Of a DNA stretch of 64,000 bases, positions 16,620 to 25,236 are shown piece after piece (the stretch's first letter is position 1; every line of letters starts with the position of its first letter). The stretch lies in assembly GCA_900544245.1 (NCBI GenBank), contig UQUH01000001.1:1-64000 (forward strand), written 5' to 3'. Origin of the DNA: an uncultured Coriobacteriaceae bacterium. Its GTDB lineage: Bacteria > Actinomycetota > Coriobacteriia > Coriobacteriales > QAMH01. Made by a program: the position numbers and the translations under genes. The notes beneath the pieces are model-generated. The model worked only from the letters and a program-made list of their open reading frames with translations, ran no database searches and was not told the origin of the DNA.

Positions 16620-17831
16620 ATGCCGCAGCTTTCGTTCGGGAAATCCCCCAAGGTCCACGCGCGTACCGCATCGGCCAGCTTGGCCGGTTCGGGCGAGAAG
16701 CGCTCGTTTTCGATTCCGGCCAACATCATCTTGCTCGTCCTGGTCGTGCTCATCTTGATCTGCGGCCTCGTCACGTTGTATGCGGTGACGAGGACCGAGA
16801 CGGAGTATTCGATAACGCGCCAGATCGTCGGCGTCGCGATTGGCGTCGTCGTCATGGTGGGCGTTTGGCTTTTCGACTACCGTCGTCTGGCCAATCTCGT
16901 CATCCCCCTCATCGTCCTCGATGCCGTCCTCATCTTGCTGCCGATGGTTCCCGGCCTCGGATACGAGGTCAATGGCGCGACCTCGTGGATTAGGGTCGGC
17001 TCCCTGTCCTTCCAGCCCTCCGAGCTCGCCAAACCGGTGACCATCTTGGCGATTGGCGCGGCGACGGCACAGTACCAGGGGTCGATCACGAGGGGCATCG
17101 ACTTCCTGAAGTTGCTCGGCATCCTGCTCATTCCCTTCGTCTTACTCATGCGCGAGGACCTGGGCACGGCACTCGTCATCCTCATCGTCGGGTTCTGCAT
17201 TCTGCTCATCGGCGGCGTCGCGCGTCGCTGGCTCATCATCTCGGTCGTCACGGCAGTGGTCGGCGTAGCGGGCCTGCTTGGCCTCAATGGCGTCGTCAAC
17301 GATTGGACCGGCGGAGACGTCCAGCTCATCAGGCAGTACCAGATGAGCCGCCTGCTCGTCTTCATCGATCCCGACAATCCCGAATATGCCGACGATGCCT
17401 ACAACCTCAACCAGGCCAAGATCGCTGTCGGAAGCGGCGAGCTCGTCGGAAAGGGCTGGGGTAACGCGACGCAATCGTCGGGCGGCTTCCTGCCCGAGTC
17501 GGCGACGGACTTCATCTTCTGCGTCTTCGCCGAGCAATTTGGCTTCGTGGGGGCGTTCATATTGCTTGTCCTGTACCTTGCGCTGCTCATGACGGCGCTC
17601 GGCATAGGACTTTCGTCATCCGATTTGTTCGGCTCGCTCATCGCAGCTGGTATCATGGCGATGTGGCTGTTCCAGATTGTCGAAAACATCGGCATGGACT
17701 TGGGGCTCATGCCCATCACGGGCATTCCCCTGCCGTTCATGAGCTACGGCTCGTCGTTCATGTTCACGAACTTCATATGCGTCGGGCTGCTCTTGTCGGT
17801 CTGGTCGCGGCGCAACGATGCGATAGGGTAG
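16620..17831 (+). CDS. rodA: Peptidoglycan glycosyltransferase RodA (SEDS family)
   Basis: Lipid-II polymerase of the elongasome; 403 residues with about ten membrane helices. The SEDS signature NGATSWIRVGSLSFQPSELAK, the WG-N-TQSSGGFLPE loop with FIFCVFAEQFG, and the final PLPFMSYG are conserved. The ATG at 16620 lies 7 bp after the mrdA stop; the longer open frame overlaps mrdA and is a shadow. A cationic cytoplasmic N-terminus of about 30 residues precedes the first helix. Confidence 0.95.
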   Translation: MPQLSFGKSPKVHARTASASLAGSGEKRSFSIPANIILLVLVVLILICGLVTLYAVTRTETEYSITRQIVGVAIGVVVMVGVWLFDYRRLANLVIPLIVLDAVLILLPMVPGLGYEVNGATSWIRVGSLSFQPSELAKPVTILAIGAATAQYQGSITRGIDFLKLLGILLIPFVLLMREDLGTALVILIVGFCILLIGGVARRWLIISVVTAVVGVAGLLGLNGVVNDWTGGDVQLIRQYQMSRLLVFIDPDNPEYADDAYNLNQAKIAVGSGELVGKGWGNATQSSGGFLPESATDFIFCVFAEQFGFVGAFILLVLYLALLMTALGIGLSSSDLFGSLIAAGIMAMWLFQIVENIGMDLGLMPITGIPLPFMSYGSSFMFTNFICVGLLLSVWSRRNDAIG

Positions 17832-17853
17832 AAAGAGGAAGGTCGGACACGCT

Positions 17854-18876
17854 ATGCCGAGCATGCCAATTGACGTAAGCAAGCTGTTGAGCGCAATCAC
17901 GAACATCGGGCAGCAGCGCGACATGCCCTCGCGCGTCGAGCTCGTCTTCGACCCGACGGCAAGCGACGCTCTCGTCGACAAGGTGATCGACGCCTTTGTG
18001 GACGTCTCGTCCAACGCCCACGTCACGGACACCGTCCTTTCCGAGAAGGTCCCCGCCTTGTCCAAGGATACCGACCTCGTCGTCATCGTCGGCGGCGATT
18101 CGCTGCTCCTGGGCGATGTCGCGCACGCCGCAGAGGAAATCGGCGTTCCCGCGGTTGTCGTCATCGAGCGTGGCAAGACCTATTTCGCCAATGACAGAGG
18201 GTCCGCGCAGGCCTACGCCGACATGACCCTCGCGGCCAATTCCGCTCCCACCTTGACCGGCACCGCCCAGGCGCCTGGCGTGGGCAGGGGCATCGATCTC
18301 GAAGACCTCGTCGATATCGAACTCGACGGCGATGTCCCCCGTCCGCTCGAGCAGCTCGGAACGTGGGTCGTCCAGAACGTGCCCGACAAGCGCCTGTCGC
18401 TCGCCCGCGCGTTCCCGTTCATGCGCCATCCGCTTGCCGTCGAGCTCGCCAAGCAGACGACCATCCAGAACGGTGCCATCGGCCTCGTGTTTTTCGTGCC
18501 GGGAGCGGACATGCCGCTCATCGCCCTCAACCAGGCCAAGATGGTGCTCCAGATCGCGGCCGTTTACGGCAAGGAGATGAACAGGGACCGCATTGGCGAG
18601 ATTCTGGCTGTGATGGCGGGCGGCTTTGGCTGCCGTGCGGTGGCACGCCAGCTCGTCGCCCGTGCCCCCGTGCTGGGCTGGGCCATCAAGCCGGCCGTTG
18701 CCGCATCGGGGACGATGGCGATGGCCATCGCCGCGATCGAGTACTACGAGGAGCACGGCAGGCTGCACGGTCTGTCAGAAGTCGCGGCCAAGGCCGCGGA
18801 GAAGGCGGCTCCCATCGTCGACAAGGGCGCCGATCTGGTCGGCACCGTCGTGAGTGACGCGACCGCGCGCATCTAG
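17854..18876 (+). CDS. DUF697/YcjF-like alanine-rich protein
   Basis: A protein of 340 residues of unknown function. The first half resembles a nucleotide- or cofactor-binding alpha/beta region (LVVIVGGDS, VVVIERGK). The second half contains LAVELAKQTTIQNGAIG, NQAKMVLQIAAVYG and a Gly/Ala-rich hydrophobic helical part, as in DUF697 proteins that accompany small GTPases. The hydrophobic helices near residues 245-290 may associate with the membrane. It starts 22 bp after rodA and could be the last member of that operon. I cannot name a function. Confidence 0.65.
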   Translation: MPSMPIDVSKLLSAITNIGQQRDMPSRVELVFDPTASDALVDKVIDAFVDVSSNAHVTDTVLSEKVPALSKDTDLVVIVGGDSLLLGDVAHAAEEIGVPAVVVIERGKTYFANDRGSAQAYADMTLAANSAPTLTGTAQAPGVGRGIDLEDLVDIELDGDVPRPLEQLGTWVVQNVPDKRLSLARAFPFMRHPLAVELAKQTTIQNGAIGLVFFVPGADMPLIALNQAKMVLQIAAVYGKEMNRDRIGEILAVMAGGFGCRAVARQLVARAPVLGWAIKPAVAASGTMAMAIAAIEYYEEHGRLHGLSEVAAKAAEKAAPIVDKGADLVGTVVSDATARI

Positions 18877-18933
18877 ACGTTGCGGTACGACGCTTCGCAT
18901 CGTTCGCAGAGCTGATCTGATAGGGGAGATCGC

Positions 18934-20853
18934 GTGCAGGAATCCAATCTCTGGCAACGATATGCGCAGCTTCTCGATCGCGTCGAGAAGCCTTCGCGCT
19001 ACCTCGGCCAGGAATGGGGCAGCGTCACGCCGGCCGAGAAACGCGAGGCCGACTACCATGCGGTGCTCGTGTATCCGGACACATACGAGATCGGCCAGGC
19101 GAACCAGGCCATCGCCATACTCTACGATTGCCTGAACGCCGACGAGCGCGTCTACTGCGAGCGCGCCTATCTGCCTTGGATTGACATGATCGCCCTCATG
19201 CGCGCCCATGACTTGCCGCTCGCATCGCTCGAGACGTATACGCCCGTGCGCGATTTCGACTTCGTGGGCATCACCTTGCCCCACGAGCTGTGTGCCACGA
19301 ACGTCCTCGAGTTCCTCGACTTGAGTGGCATCCCCCTGCATGCCGGCGAGCGCACCGAGGACGACCCCCTCGTCTTTGGCGGCGGGCCGTGCGCATATAA
19401 TCCCGAGCCCTTCGCCCCCTTCTTCGATGCCATCTTCGTGGGCGAGGGCGAGGAGGTCGACCTCGAGGCGGCGCTCAGGCACCGCGAGCTCAAAGGACGG
19501 GGGGCGTCGCGCGCGCAGATCCTGCGCGAGCTTTCCCGCATCGAGGGCGTCTACGTCCCGGGACTCTACGATGTCGAGGAACATGCGATTCGCGATGATC
19601 ATCTGGCAAGGGGGTTGCGTGGCTACACGACGGTGACTCCCCGCGATGCGGATGTTCCCGCACGCGTCGAAAAGCGCATCATCCGCGACTTCGATGCGCT
19701 CAACGCCCTGCCGCGCCAGATCGTGCCATATTGCGAACTCGTGCATGACCGCCTTGCTATCGAAATCCTGCGCGGCTGCAACCGTGGATGCCGGTTTTGC
19801 CAAGCGGGGATGATTTATCGTCCCGTTCGCGAGCGAAATGCCGACACGGTCATCGCGGCCGTGATGGACGGTCTCTCGAGTACCGGTTACGACGAAGTCT
19901 CCCTCACCTCGCTGTCGTCTACGGACCATTCGACCATCGAACGGATGCTCAGACGCTTGAACCACAGCTTTTCGCAGACGGGAAAGAGCGTGAGCCTGCC
20001 GAGTCAGCGCGTCGACGCGCTCGGCGTCGAGCTCGCGCGCCTTGCCGCGGGCGAGAAGAAGGGAAGCCTCACGCTCGCCCCCGAGGCCGGAACCCAGCGC
20101 ATGCGCGACGTCATCAACAAGGGCGTAAGCGAAGAGGATCTGATGCGCGCCGTGACGAGCGCCGTCGAGGAGGGGTGGCGCGGATTCAAGCTTTACTTCA
20201 TGATTGGTCTACCAGGCGAGACCGACGAGGACGTGGCTGGCATCGGGGCGTTGTGCAGACGCGTCTACGCCGCCGCCAAAAACGCCGTGCCCGAGGGCGA
20301 GCCGCGAAACATACGCCTCAACGTCTCGGTCGCGCTTTTCATTCCCAAGGCGATGACGCCGTTTCAGTGGGACCGCCAGATTTCGTTGTCCGAGATCGCG
20401 CATCGTATCGACGTGCTGCGCGCGAGCTTTCCCAAGAAGGGGATCACCTTGCACTGGCATGATTCGGACACGAGCTACGTCGAGGCCGTTCTCGCCCGTG
20501 GTGGCCGCGAGTGCGCGGAGCTCGTCGAGGAGGCGTGGCGTCGAGGCGCGCGCTTCGACGCATGGACCGAGCAGTTCACGTTTGCCGCCTGGGAGCAGGC
20601 CGGTGACGTATGCGGCGTTCCCATCATGCAACGCGCGAATTGCGAGTACGAGGAGGGCGCTCCTCTTCCCTGGAGCCATATCTCGGCGGGCGTGAGCGAG
20701 GAATTCCTGCGCGCGGAGCGAGCCCGTGCGCATGCGGAGTCGCTGACACCCGACTGCACCTTCGCGAATTGCGCGCAATGTGGAGTATGTCCGCTGTACG
20801 GTATGACGAACGTCATCGAGGGCACGCGCGTCTTGCGAGGTGAGCGCTCATGA
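18934..20853 (+). CDS. TIGR03960-family B12-binding-type radical SAM protein
   Basis: A radical-SAM enzyme of 639 residues. The N-terminus (about 1-240) is a cobalamin-binding-like Rossmann region. The core holds the [4Fe-4S] motif RGCNRGCRFCQAG, followed by the TIM-barrel segments SLPSQRVDA and GFKLYFMIGLPGE. The C-terminus has a second cysteine group (CTFANCAQCGVCP). The start is a GTG with TAGGGGAGATC upstream. It overlaps the next gene by ATGA, the standard TIGR03960/TIGR03936 pairing. The substrate is not established; homologues usually lie near rne/rplU-rpmA, as here. Confidence 0.9.
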   Translation: MQESNLWQRYAQLLDRVEKPSRYLGQEWGSVTPAEKREADYHAVLVYPDTYEIGQANQAIAILYDCLNADERVYCERAYLPWIDMIALMRAHDLPLASLETYTPVRDFDFVGITLPHELCATNVLEFLDLSGIPLHAGERTEDDPLVFGGGPCAYNPEPFAPFFDAIFVGEGEEVDLEAALRHRELKGRGASRAQILRELSRIEGVYVPGLYDVEEHAIRDDHLARGLRGYTTVTPRDADVPARVEKRIIRDFDALNALPRQIVPYCELVHDRLAIEILRGCNRGCRFCQAGMIYRPVRERNADTVIAAVMDGLSSTGYDEVSLTSLSSTDHSTIERMLRRLNHSFSQTGKSVSLPSQRVDALGVELARLAAGEKKGSLTLAPEAGTQRMRDVINKGVSEEDLMRAVTSAVEEGWRGFKLYFMIGLPGETDEDVAGIGALCRRVYAAAKNAVPEGEPRNIRLNVSVALFIPKAMTPFQWDRQISLSEIAHRIDVLRASFPKKGITLHWHDSDTSYVEAVLARGGRECAELVEEAWRRGARFDAWTEQFTFAAWEQAGDVCGVPIMQRANCEYEEGAPLPWSHISAGVSEEFLRAERARAHAESLTPDCTFANCAQCGVCPLYGMTNVIEGTRVLRGERS

Positions 20854-21521
20854 GCGAGGGGTTCCGCCTTCGGGTCAAATATCGGATCACGGGCAGACTC
20901 GCCTACCTGTCCCATCTCGAGACCGTGCGGTCGATGGAGCGCGTCGTGCGCAGGGCCGCGTTACCCTTTGCGATAACCGAGGGCTTCAACCCGCACATGA
21001 AGATAGCCTTCGGACCTGCCCTGCCCGTGGGGGCGGGGTCGCGTTCGGAATACTTCGACGTGCGTTTGCGTAGCTACGTTGCACCCGATGAGACGTTGGC
21101 GGCGTTGCAGGCAGCGGCTCCGGAGAATCTCATGCCCGTCGAGTGCGCGTACCGCGCCCACGGCGACGATGCGATTGACGTCATGTACCCGGTGAGCGTA
21201 TGGCGTGCCGAACTCGTGTGCGAGCGGGCGTCTGTTGATGACGTGGCGCGCGCATTCGGGCAGCTCGTGGATCGTGGCTTCATCGAAGTCACGAAGACCA
21301 AGGGACGCAAGACGACGGCCAAGCGCGTCGAGTTCGCAGGCAGGCTCGTGGATGGCCCGCATGTGGTTGACAACGGCGATGCCGTAACGGTCGGATTCTC
21401 CACCTTCCAGGGTAACGAGGGGGCGCTACGCCCTGACAAGTTCATCGCCGCCGCTTGCGAGCTGATGGATGATCAGGTTACCGTCAGGAGCCTCACCCGG
21501 ATGGAGCTGCGGGAAGCGTAG
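20850..21521 (+). CDS. TIGR03936-family (DUF2344) radical SAM-associated protein
   Basis: A protein of 223 residues with the DUF2344 signature (RVKYRITGRLAYLSHLE at the start, then GFNPHMKIAFGPALPVG). In some genomes it is fused to the C-terminus of the TIGR03960 radical-SAM protein; here it is a separate gene overlapping it by four bases, so the two proteins almost certainly act together. Function unknown. It is followed by a 367-bp gene-free stretch that holds a long palindrome. Confidence 0.88.
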   Translation: MSEGFRLRVKYRITGRLAYLSHLETVRSMERVVRRAALPFAITEGFNPHMKIAFGPALPVGAGSRSEYFDVRLRSYVAPDETLAALQAAAPENLMPVECAYRAHGDDAIDVMYPVSVWRAELVCERASVDDVARAFGQLVDRGFIEVTKTKGRKTTAKRVEFAGRLVDGPHVVDNGDAVTVGFSTFQGNEGALRPDKFIAAACELMDDQVTVRSLTRMELREA

Positions 21522-21607
21522 TTTCCCCTGTTTTCATCGTCGCGAGTGGGGCATGATAGCCAACGGGTGCTATGGAGATGTACAGAGCGCTCTGAAATAA
21601 AATGAAA

Positions 21608-21768
21608 GGGAGCACGGGATCCGGGGCATCTCGAGCAGACTCACTGTGAGCGCGATGCGGTTTTGCGAGGACTGTTTGAGCGCGCGTTCTATGCGCGCGA
21701 GTTCCACAGCGGCATCGCGCGAACTGTGAGTCGGGTGCGAGAGCAAGCCCCCGGTCCCGTGTGCCCGA
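21608..21768 (+). repeat. Long imperfect palindrome, copy 2 of a dispersed element
   Basis: The arms 21608-21660 and 21709-21768 pair over most of their length in four blocks: GCACGGGAtCCGGGGC, a CTCG block, GACTCAC and GCGCGATGC. They enclose a 54-nt core (21657-21710) nearly identical to the minus-strand core at 164-217. Both cores share GCGGTTTTGCGAGGACTGT, a GCGCGC hairpin and GAGTTCC. The arms are unrelated in sequence to those of copy 1 but fold the same way. The 3' side runs into AAATTTTT, so this copy may also terminate transcription. Together with its flanks it fills the gene-free 21522-21777. Confidence 0.82.
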
Positions 21769-21777
21769 AATTTTTCC

Positions 21778-21806
21778 TTGCCTCGATTCCATCCTCCTAG
21801 TAGACT
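21778..21806 (+). promoter_or_regulatory. Sigma-70-type promoter for rplU-rpmA
   Basis: TTGCCT (21778-21783) and TAGACT (21801-21806) are spaced by 17 bp. They lie about 83 bp before the rplU ATG and directly after the palindromic element. Confidence 0.6.
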
Positions 21807-21888
21807 ATTAGCGTTTGCCCCCTCGTGACGGTTCTTTTCCCTTTCCCGCACGAAACGGGCATGTCAGAGAGTAATGAAAGGTACGCAC

Positions 21889-22455
21889 ATGTACGCGATT
21901 GTCAAAACAGGTGGCAAGCAGTACACCGTAAAGCCGGGCGACGTGCTCGACGTTGAGAAGATCGAAGGCGAGGCCGGCGACAAGGTCTCCCTCGACGTGC
22001 TCTTCCTCAACGACGGCTCCAATGTCGTCACGGATGCGGGCGCTCTTGCCAAGACCAAGGTCACGGCTGAGATTATCGATCAGCACAAGGGTGACAAGCA
22101 GATCGTCTTCAAGTTCAAGAAGCGCAAGGGCTACAAGCGCACGCGCGGCCATCGCCAGCAGCTTACCCGCCTTTGCATCGTCGACGTGAATGGTGCCAAG
22201 GCAAGCGCCCCGGCACCCAAGAAGGCCGTCGCCGAGAAGCCGGCCAAGGCCGAGAAGCCCGCAAAGGCCGCCAAGCCTGCCGCCGAGAAGCCGGCCAAGG
22301 CTGAGGCCAAGAAGGCCGCTCAGCCTGCGGCAGATGTCGACTTCAACAAGATGACCGTTGCCGAGCTCAAGGATTACGCCAAGGAGCATGACATCAAGCT
22401 CCCGAGCGGTGCCCGCAAGGCCGACATCATCGAGACCATCACCAGCGCAGAGTAG
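21889..22455 (+). CDS. rplU: Ribosomal protein L21 with C-terminal SAP/Rho-N-like domain
   Basis: Residues 1-103 are a standard L21 of the 50S subunit (MYAIVKTGGKQY, then KRRKGYKR-type RNA-binding basic patch). After it comes about 45 residues of Lys/Ala/Pro repeats (AEKPAKAEKPAKAAKP). A compact final helix-extended-helix segment of about 35 residues (TVAELKDYAKEH, then LPSGARKADIIETI) has the pattern of a SAP or Rho N-terminal nucleic-acid-binding fold. The total of 188 residues is far above the family's roughly 100. GAAAGG supports the ATG at 21889. rpmA follows after 19 bp. Confidence 0.92.
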   Translation: MYAIVKTGGKQYTVKPGDVLDVEKIEGEAGDKVSLDVLFLNDGSNVVTDAGALAKTKVTAEIIDQHKGDKQIVFKFKKRKGYKRTRGHRQQLTRLCIVDVNGAKASAPAPKKAVAEKPAKAEKPAKAAKPAAEKPAKAEAKKAAQPAADVDFNKMTVAELKDYAKEHDIKLPSGARKADIIETITSAE

Positions 22456-22474
22456 CGAAGGGGGCTGAAGTAGC

Positions 22475-22726
22475 ATGGCACACAAGAAGGGCCTCGGATC
22501 CAGCCGCAATGGCCGTGATTCCCACGCGCAGCGTCTAGGCTGCAAGCGTTTTGCCGGTCAGGTCGTGAACGCGGGCGAGATCCTCGTTCGCCAGCGCGGC
22601 ACGCACTTCCATCCGGGCGAGAACGTTGGTCGCGGCAAGGATGACACCCTGTTCGCGATGGTTCCCGGCACGGTGAAGTACACCAAGGGCCTCAAGCGCA
22701 AGGTTCACGTGATTCCCCAGGCGTAG
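22475..22726 (+). CDS. rpmA: Ribosomal protein L27
   Basis: 50S subunit protein whose N-terminus reaches the peptidyl-transferase centre; 83 residues. [16 protein letters not shown] is the canonical start, with no Firmicutes-type cleavable extension. It is co-transcribed with rplU. The usual third member of this operon, obgE, is absent: a strong terminator and glmS follow instead. Confidence 0.97.
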   Translation: MAHKKGLGSSRNGRDSHAQRLGCKRFAGQVVNAGEILVRQRGTHFHPGENVGRGKDDTLFAMVPGTVKYTKGLKRKVHVIPQA

Positions 22727-22746
22727 CGCCCTCCCAATCACGCAAC

Positions 22747-22780
22747 AAAAGCCCCGTTGCCATATGGCGGCGGGGCTTTT
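22747..22780 (+). terminator. Rho-independent terminator after rpmA
   Basis: AAAAGCCCCG and CGGGGCTTTT form perfectly complementary arms around an inner GCC/GGC pair. The T-run is at 22777-22780, and the symmetrical A-run would let it act in either direction. Confidence 0.92.
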
Positions 22781-22867
22781 GTGTAGCTGCTCTGAATTAT
22801 GGCTAGGAGCAGGGGGCTTTGATAGAATCTATACTTCAAGACTCACCTCTGAAAGGCAGATTTCCAT

Positions 22868-24700
22868 ATGTGCGGAATCGTTGGCTATACCGGCACTGCT
22901 CCCGTGCGTGACATATTGCTCGAAGGGCTGCGCAAGCTCGAGTACCGCGGTTATGACTCGGCCGGCATTGCCGTCGAGACGAACGACAAGATCAGCATCG
23001 TGCGCCGCGTGGGCAAGGTTGAGGAGCTCTCAAACGCGGTCGAGGACTGGGATGTCACGTCGACCTGCGGCATCGGTCACACGCGCTGGGCGACGCACGG
23101 GCGTCCCACCGAGCAAAACGCCCACCCCCATTCCGACTGCTCGGGTAAGGTGGCCGTCGTCCATAACGGCATCATCGAGAACTTCGTGCAGCTACGAGGC
23201 CTGCTCGAATCGGAAGGGCACGTGTTCAGGAGCGAGACGGACACCGAAATCGTCGCGCACCTCATCGAGAAGTACTACAAGGGCGACCTGATCGAAGCCC
23301 TCGCGCGCACGACCGATGACCTGCAAGGTGCGTACGGCCTTGCCGTCATGCACGTCGACCACCCGGGCGAGATAGCGGTGACGCGCAAGGACAGCCCGAT
23401 CGTCGTCGGGCTTTCCGAAGGGGACGAGCCGGCCGCCCTCGTGGCGAGCGACATCGTTGCCATAATGGATTTCACGCGCGACGTCGTCTTTCTCGAAGAC
23501 GGTCAGTTCGCGTTGCTCAGGCCCACGAGCATCGAGTACTTTAGCGCGCCCGGTCATGCGGTCGAGCTCGAGACCACGCATATCGATTGGGATGCCGAAA
23601 ACGCCGAGCGCGGCGGCTTCCCCGATTTCATGCTCAAGGAAATCTTCGAACAGCCGCGTGCCGTGCGCGACACTATCAGCGGTGCCGTCAAGAACGGCTA
23701 CGTGCTCTTCGACAGCCTCGCGCTCGACGACGATGACATCGACGCCATCGACAACGTCTACATCATCGGCTGCGGAACGAGCTACCATGCCGGCCTCGTC
23801 GCCCGCGACCTCATCGAGCGCTGGGCGCGTATCCCGACGACGGTCGAGGTGGCGAGCGAGTTTCGCTATCGCAACCCCATCGTTTCGTCATCGACGCTCG
23901 TGATCGCCATCTCGCAATCCGGCGAGACGGCCGACACGCTGGCAGCCGTGCGCATCGCCCGCTCCAAGGGCGCGCGTGTCTTCGCCATCACCAACTGCGT
24001 CGGTAGCCGCATCACACGCGAGTCCGACGGGACGCTCTACGTCAAGGCGAACATGGAGATATCGGTTGCGGCGACCAAGTCCTTTCTCGCCCAGATCTCC
24101 TGCCTCGCGCTCATCGCGATGTTCCTCGGCCAGAAGAAGGGCCGTCTCACCACGCGCCAGGTCAAGTCGTTGTATTACGAGCTGCGCGAGACGCCCTCGC
24201 AGATCGAGGATATCCTGCAGGACACGTCCGTGATCGAGGAGGCGGCCAAGGAGGTCGCCAAGGCCCATTCGGTCATGTACGTGGGACGTGGCATCGGCTC
24301 TCCCATCTGCAACGAGGGAGCACTCAAGCTCAAGGAGATCAGCTACCTGCATGCCGAGGCGTATCCGGCCGGCGAGCTCAAGCACGGTCCGATTGCGCTT
24401 CTGGACGAGAACGTTCCCGTCGTCGCCGTCGTGACCGAATCGCCCACGCGCATGCAGACGTTGAGCAACGTGCAGGAGATTCTCGCACGTGGGTCGCGTG
24501 TCGTCGCCGTGGCGACCGAAGGTGACCAGGAGGTCGCCGATATCGCCGACTACGTCTTCTACATTCCGCCTATCGCAGATTGGTGCACGGCCATCACGGC
24601 AAGCGTGCCGCTGCAGTTGTTCGCGCGCTACATCGCCATCGAGCGCGGATGCGATGTCGACAAGCCGCGCAACCTCGCGAAGTCGGTGACCGTGGAATGA
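22868..24700 (+). CDS. glmS: Glutamine-fructose-6-phosphate aminotransferase
   Basis: Makes glucosamine-6-phosphate from fructose-6-phosphate and glutamine, the entry to UDP-GlcNAc and peptidoglycan. It is 610 residues. The N-terminal Ntn-hydrolase glutaminase domain begins with catalytic Cys2 (MCGIVGY). Two SIS sugar-binding domains follow (IISQSGETADT-type motif and AYPAGELKHGPIALLDE), and the C-terminus KSVTVE is conserved. No glmS ribozyme is evident in the 87-bp leader. The stop overlaps the acpS start (ATGA), opening a run of overlapping genes. Confidence 0.97.
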   Translation: MCGIVGYTGTAPVRDILLEGLRKLEYRGYDSAGIAVETNDKISIVRRVGKVEELSNAVEDWDVTSTCGIGHTRWATHGRPTEQNAHPHSDCSGKVAVVHNGIIENFVQLRGLLESEGHVFRSETDTEIVAHLIEKYYKGDLIEALARTTDDLQGAYGLAVMHVDHPGEIAVTRKDSPIVVGLSEGDEPAALVASDIVAIMDFTRDVVFLEDGQFALLRPTSIEYFSAPGHAVELETTHIDWDAENAERGGFPDFMLKEIFEQPRAVRDTISGAVKNGYVLFDSLALDDDDIDAIDNVYIIGCGTSYHAGLVARDLIERWARIPTTVEVASEFRYRNPIVSSSTLVIAISQSGETADTLAAVRIARSKGARVFAITNCVGSRITRESDGTLYVKANMEISVAATKSFLAQISCLALIAMFLGQKKGRLTTRQVKSLYYELRETPSQIEDILQDTSVIEEAAKEVAKAHSVMYVGRGIGSPICNEGALKLKEISYLHAEAYPAGELKHGPIALLDENVPVVAVVTESPTRMQTLSNVQEILARGSRVVAVATEGDQEVADIADYVFYIPPIADWCTAITASVPLQLFARYIAIERGCDVDKPRNLAKSVTVE

Positions 24701-25236
24701 CAGGCGCCGCGACTGAGTCGCCCATGACGGGGCTCGGGGTGGACATCGTCGAGATCGACCGCATGGACCGGATCCTCCAACGTTCCCCGCGCTTTGCGTA
24801 TCGCGTCTTCAGCGATGACGAACGCGCGTATTGCGAGGGGCATCACCGGCCCGCCGTACGCTATGCCACGCACTTTGCCGCCAAGGAAGCCGTCCTCAAG
24901 GCGCTCGGCACGGGTTTTGCCGACGGCATCGCCTTCACCGACGTCGAGGTCACGCACGATGAGAAGGGCAAGCCAATCGCGCTTTTGCATGGCCGGGCAA
25001 AACGGATAGCCGAATCGCTCGGCATCCTGGAGATTCCCCTGTCGCTTTCCCGCACCAACGAGACGGCTGTCGCAAACGCCATCGCGGTAACGGCGGCGAC
25101 GCGCCCCGTCGTCGAAGAGAAGGTCACGCCTGCCCAGGAACTCGCGATGCGCTTCAGGGAGCTCCGCAGCATGCTGGATGACCTTGAACAGGACATCGAA
25201 CAGGCTGACGAGGAACCGGAGGACATCGATGCGTGA
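24697..25236 (+). CDS. acpS: Holo-[acyl-carrier-protein] synthase
   Basis: Transfers 4'-phosphopantetheine from CoA to apo-ACP. Residues about 10-130 are a normal AcpS (GLGVDIVEIDRM, FAAKEAVLKALGTG). A C-terminal extension of about 45 residues (PAQELAMRFRELRSMLDDLEQDIEQ) is probably a helical, acidic tail. The ATG at 24697 overlaps glmS; an internal ATG at 24724 would begin exactly at the conserved domain and is an alternative. The stop lies 8 bp inside the next gene. Confidence 0.93.
   Translation: MTGAATESPMTGLGVDIVEIDRMDRILQRSPRFAYRVFSDDERAYCEGHHRPAVRYATHFAAKEAVLKALGTGFADGIAFTDVEVTHDEKGKPIALLHGRAKRIAESLGILEIPLSLSRTNETAVANAIAVTAATRPVVEEKVTPAQELAMRFRELRSMLDDLEQDIEQADEEPEDIDA

Noticed and set aside
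22781..22867. glmS ribozyme upstream of glmS
   Set aside because: The 87-bp leader is too short and shows none of the conserved core; glmS ribozymes are mainly a Firmicutes feature.
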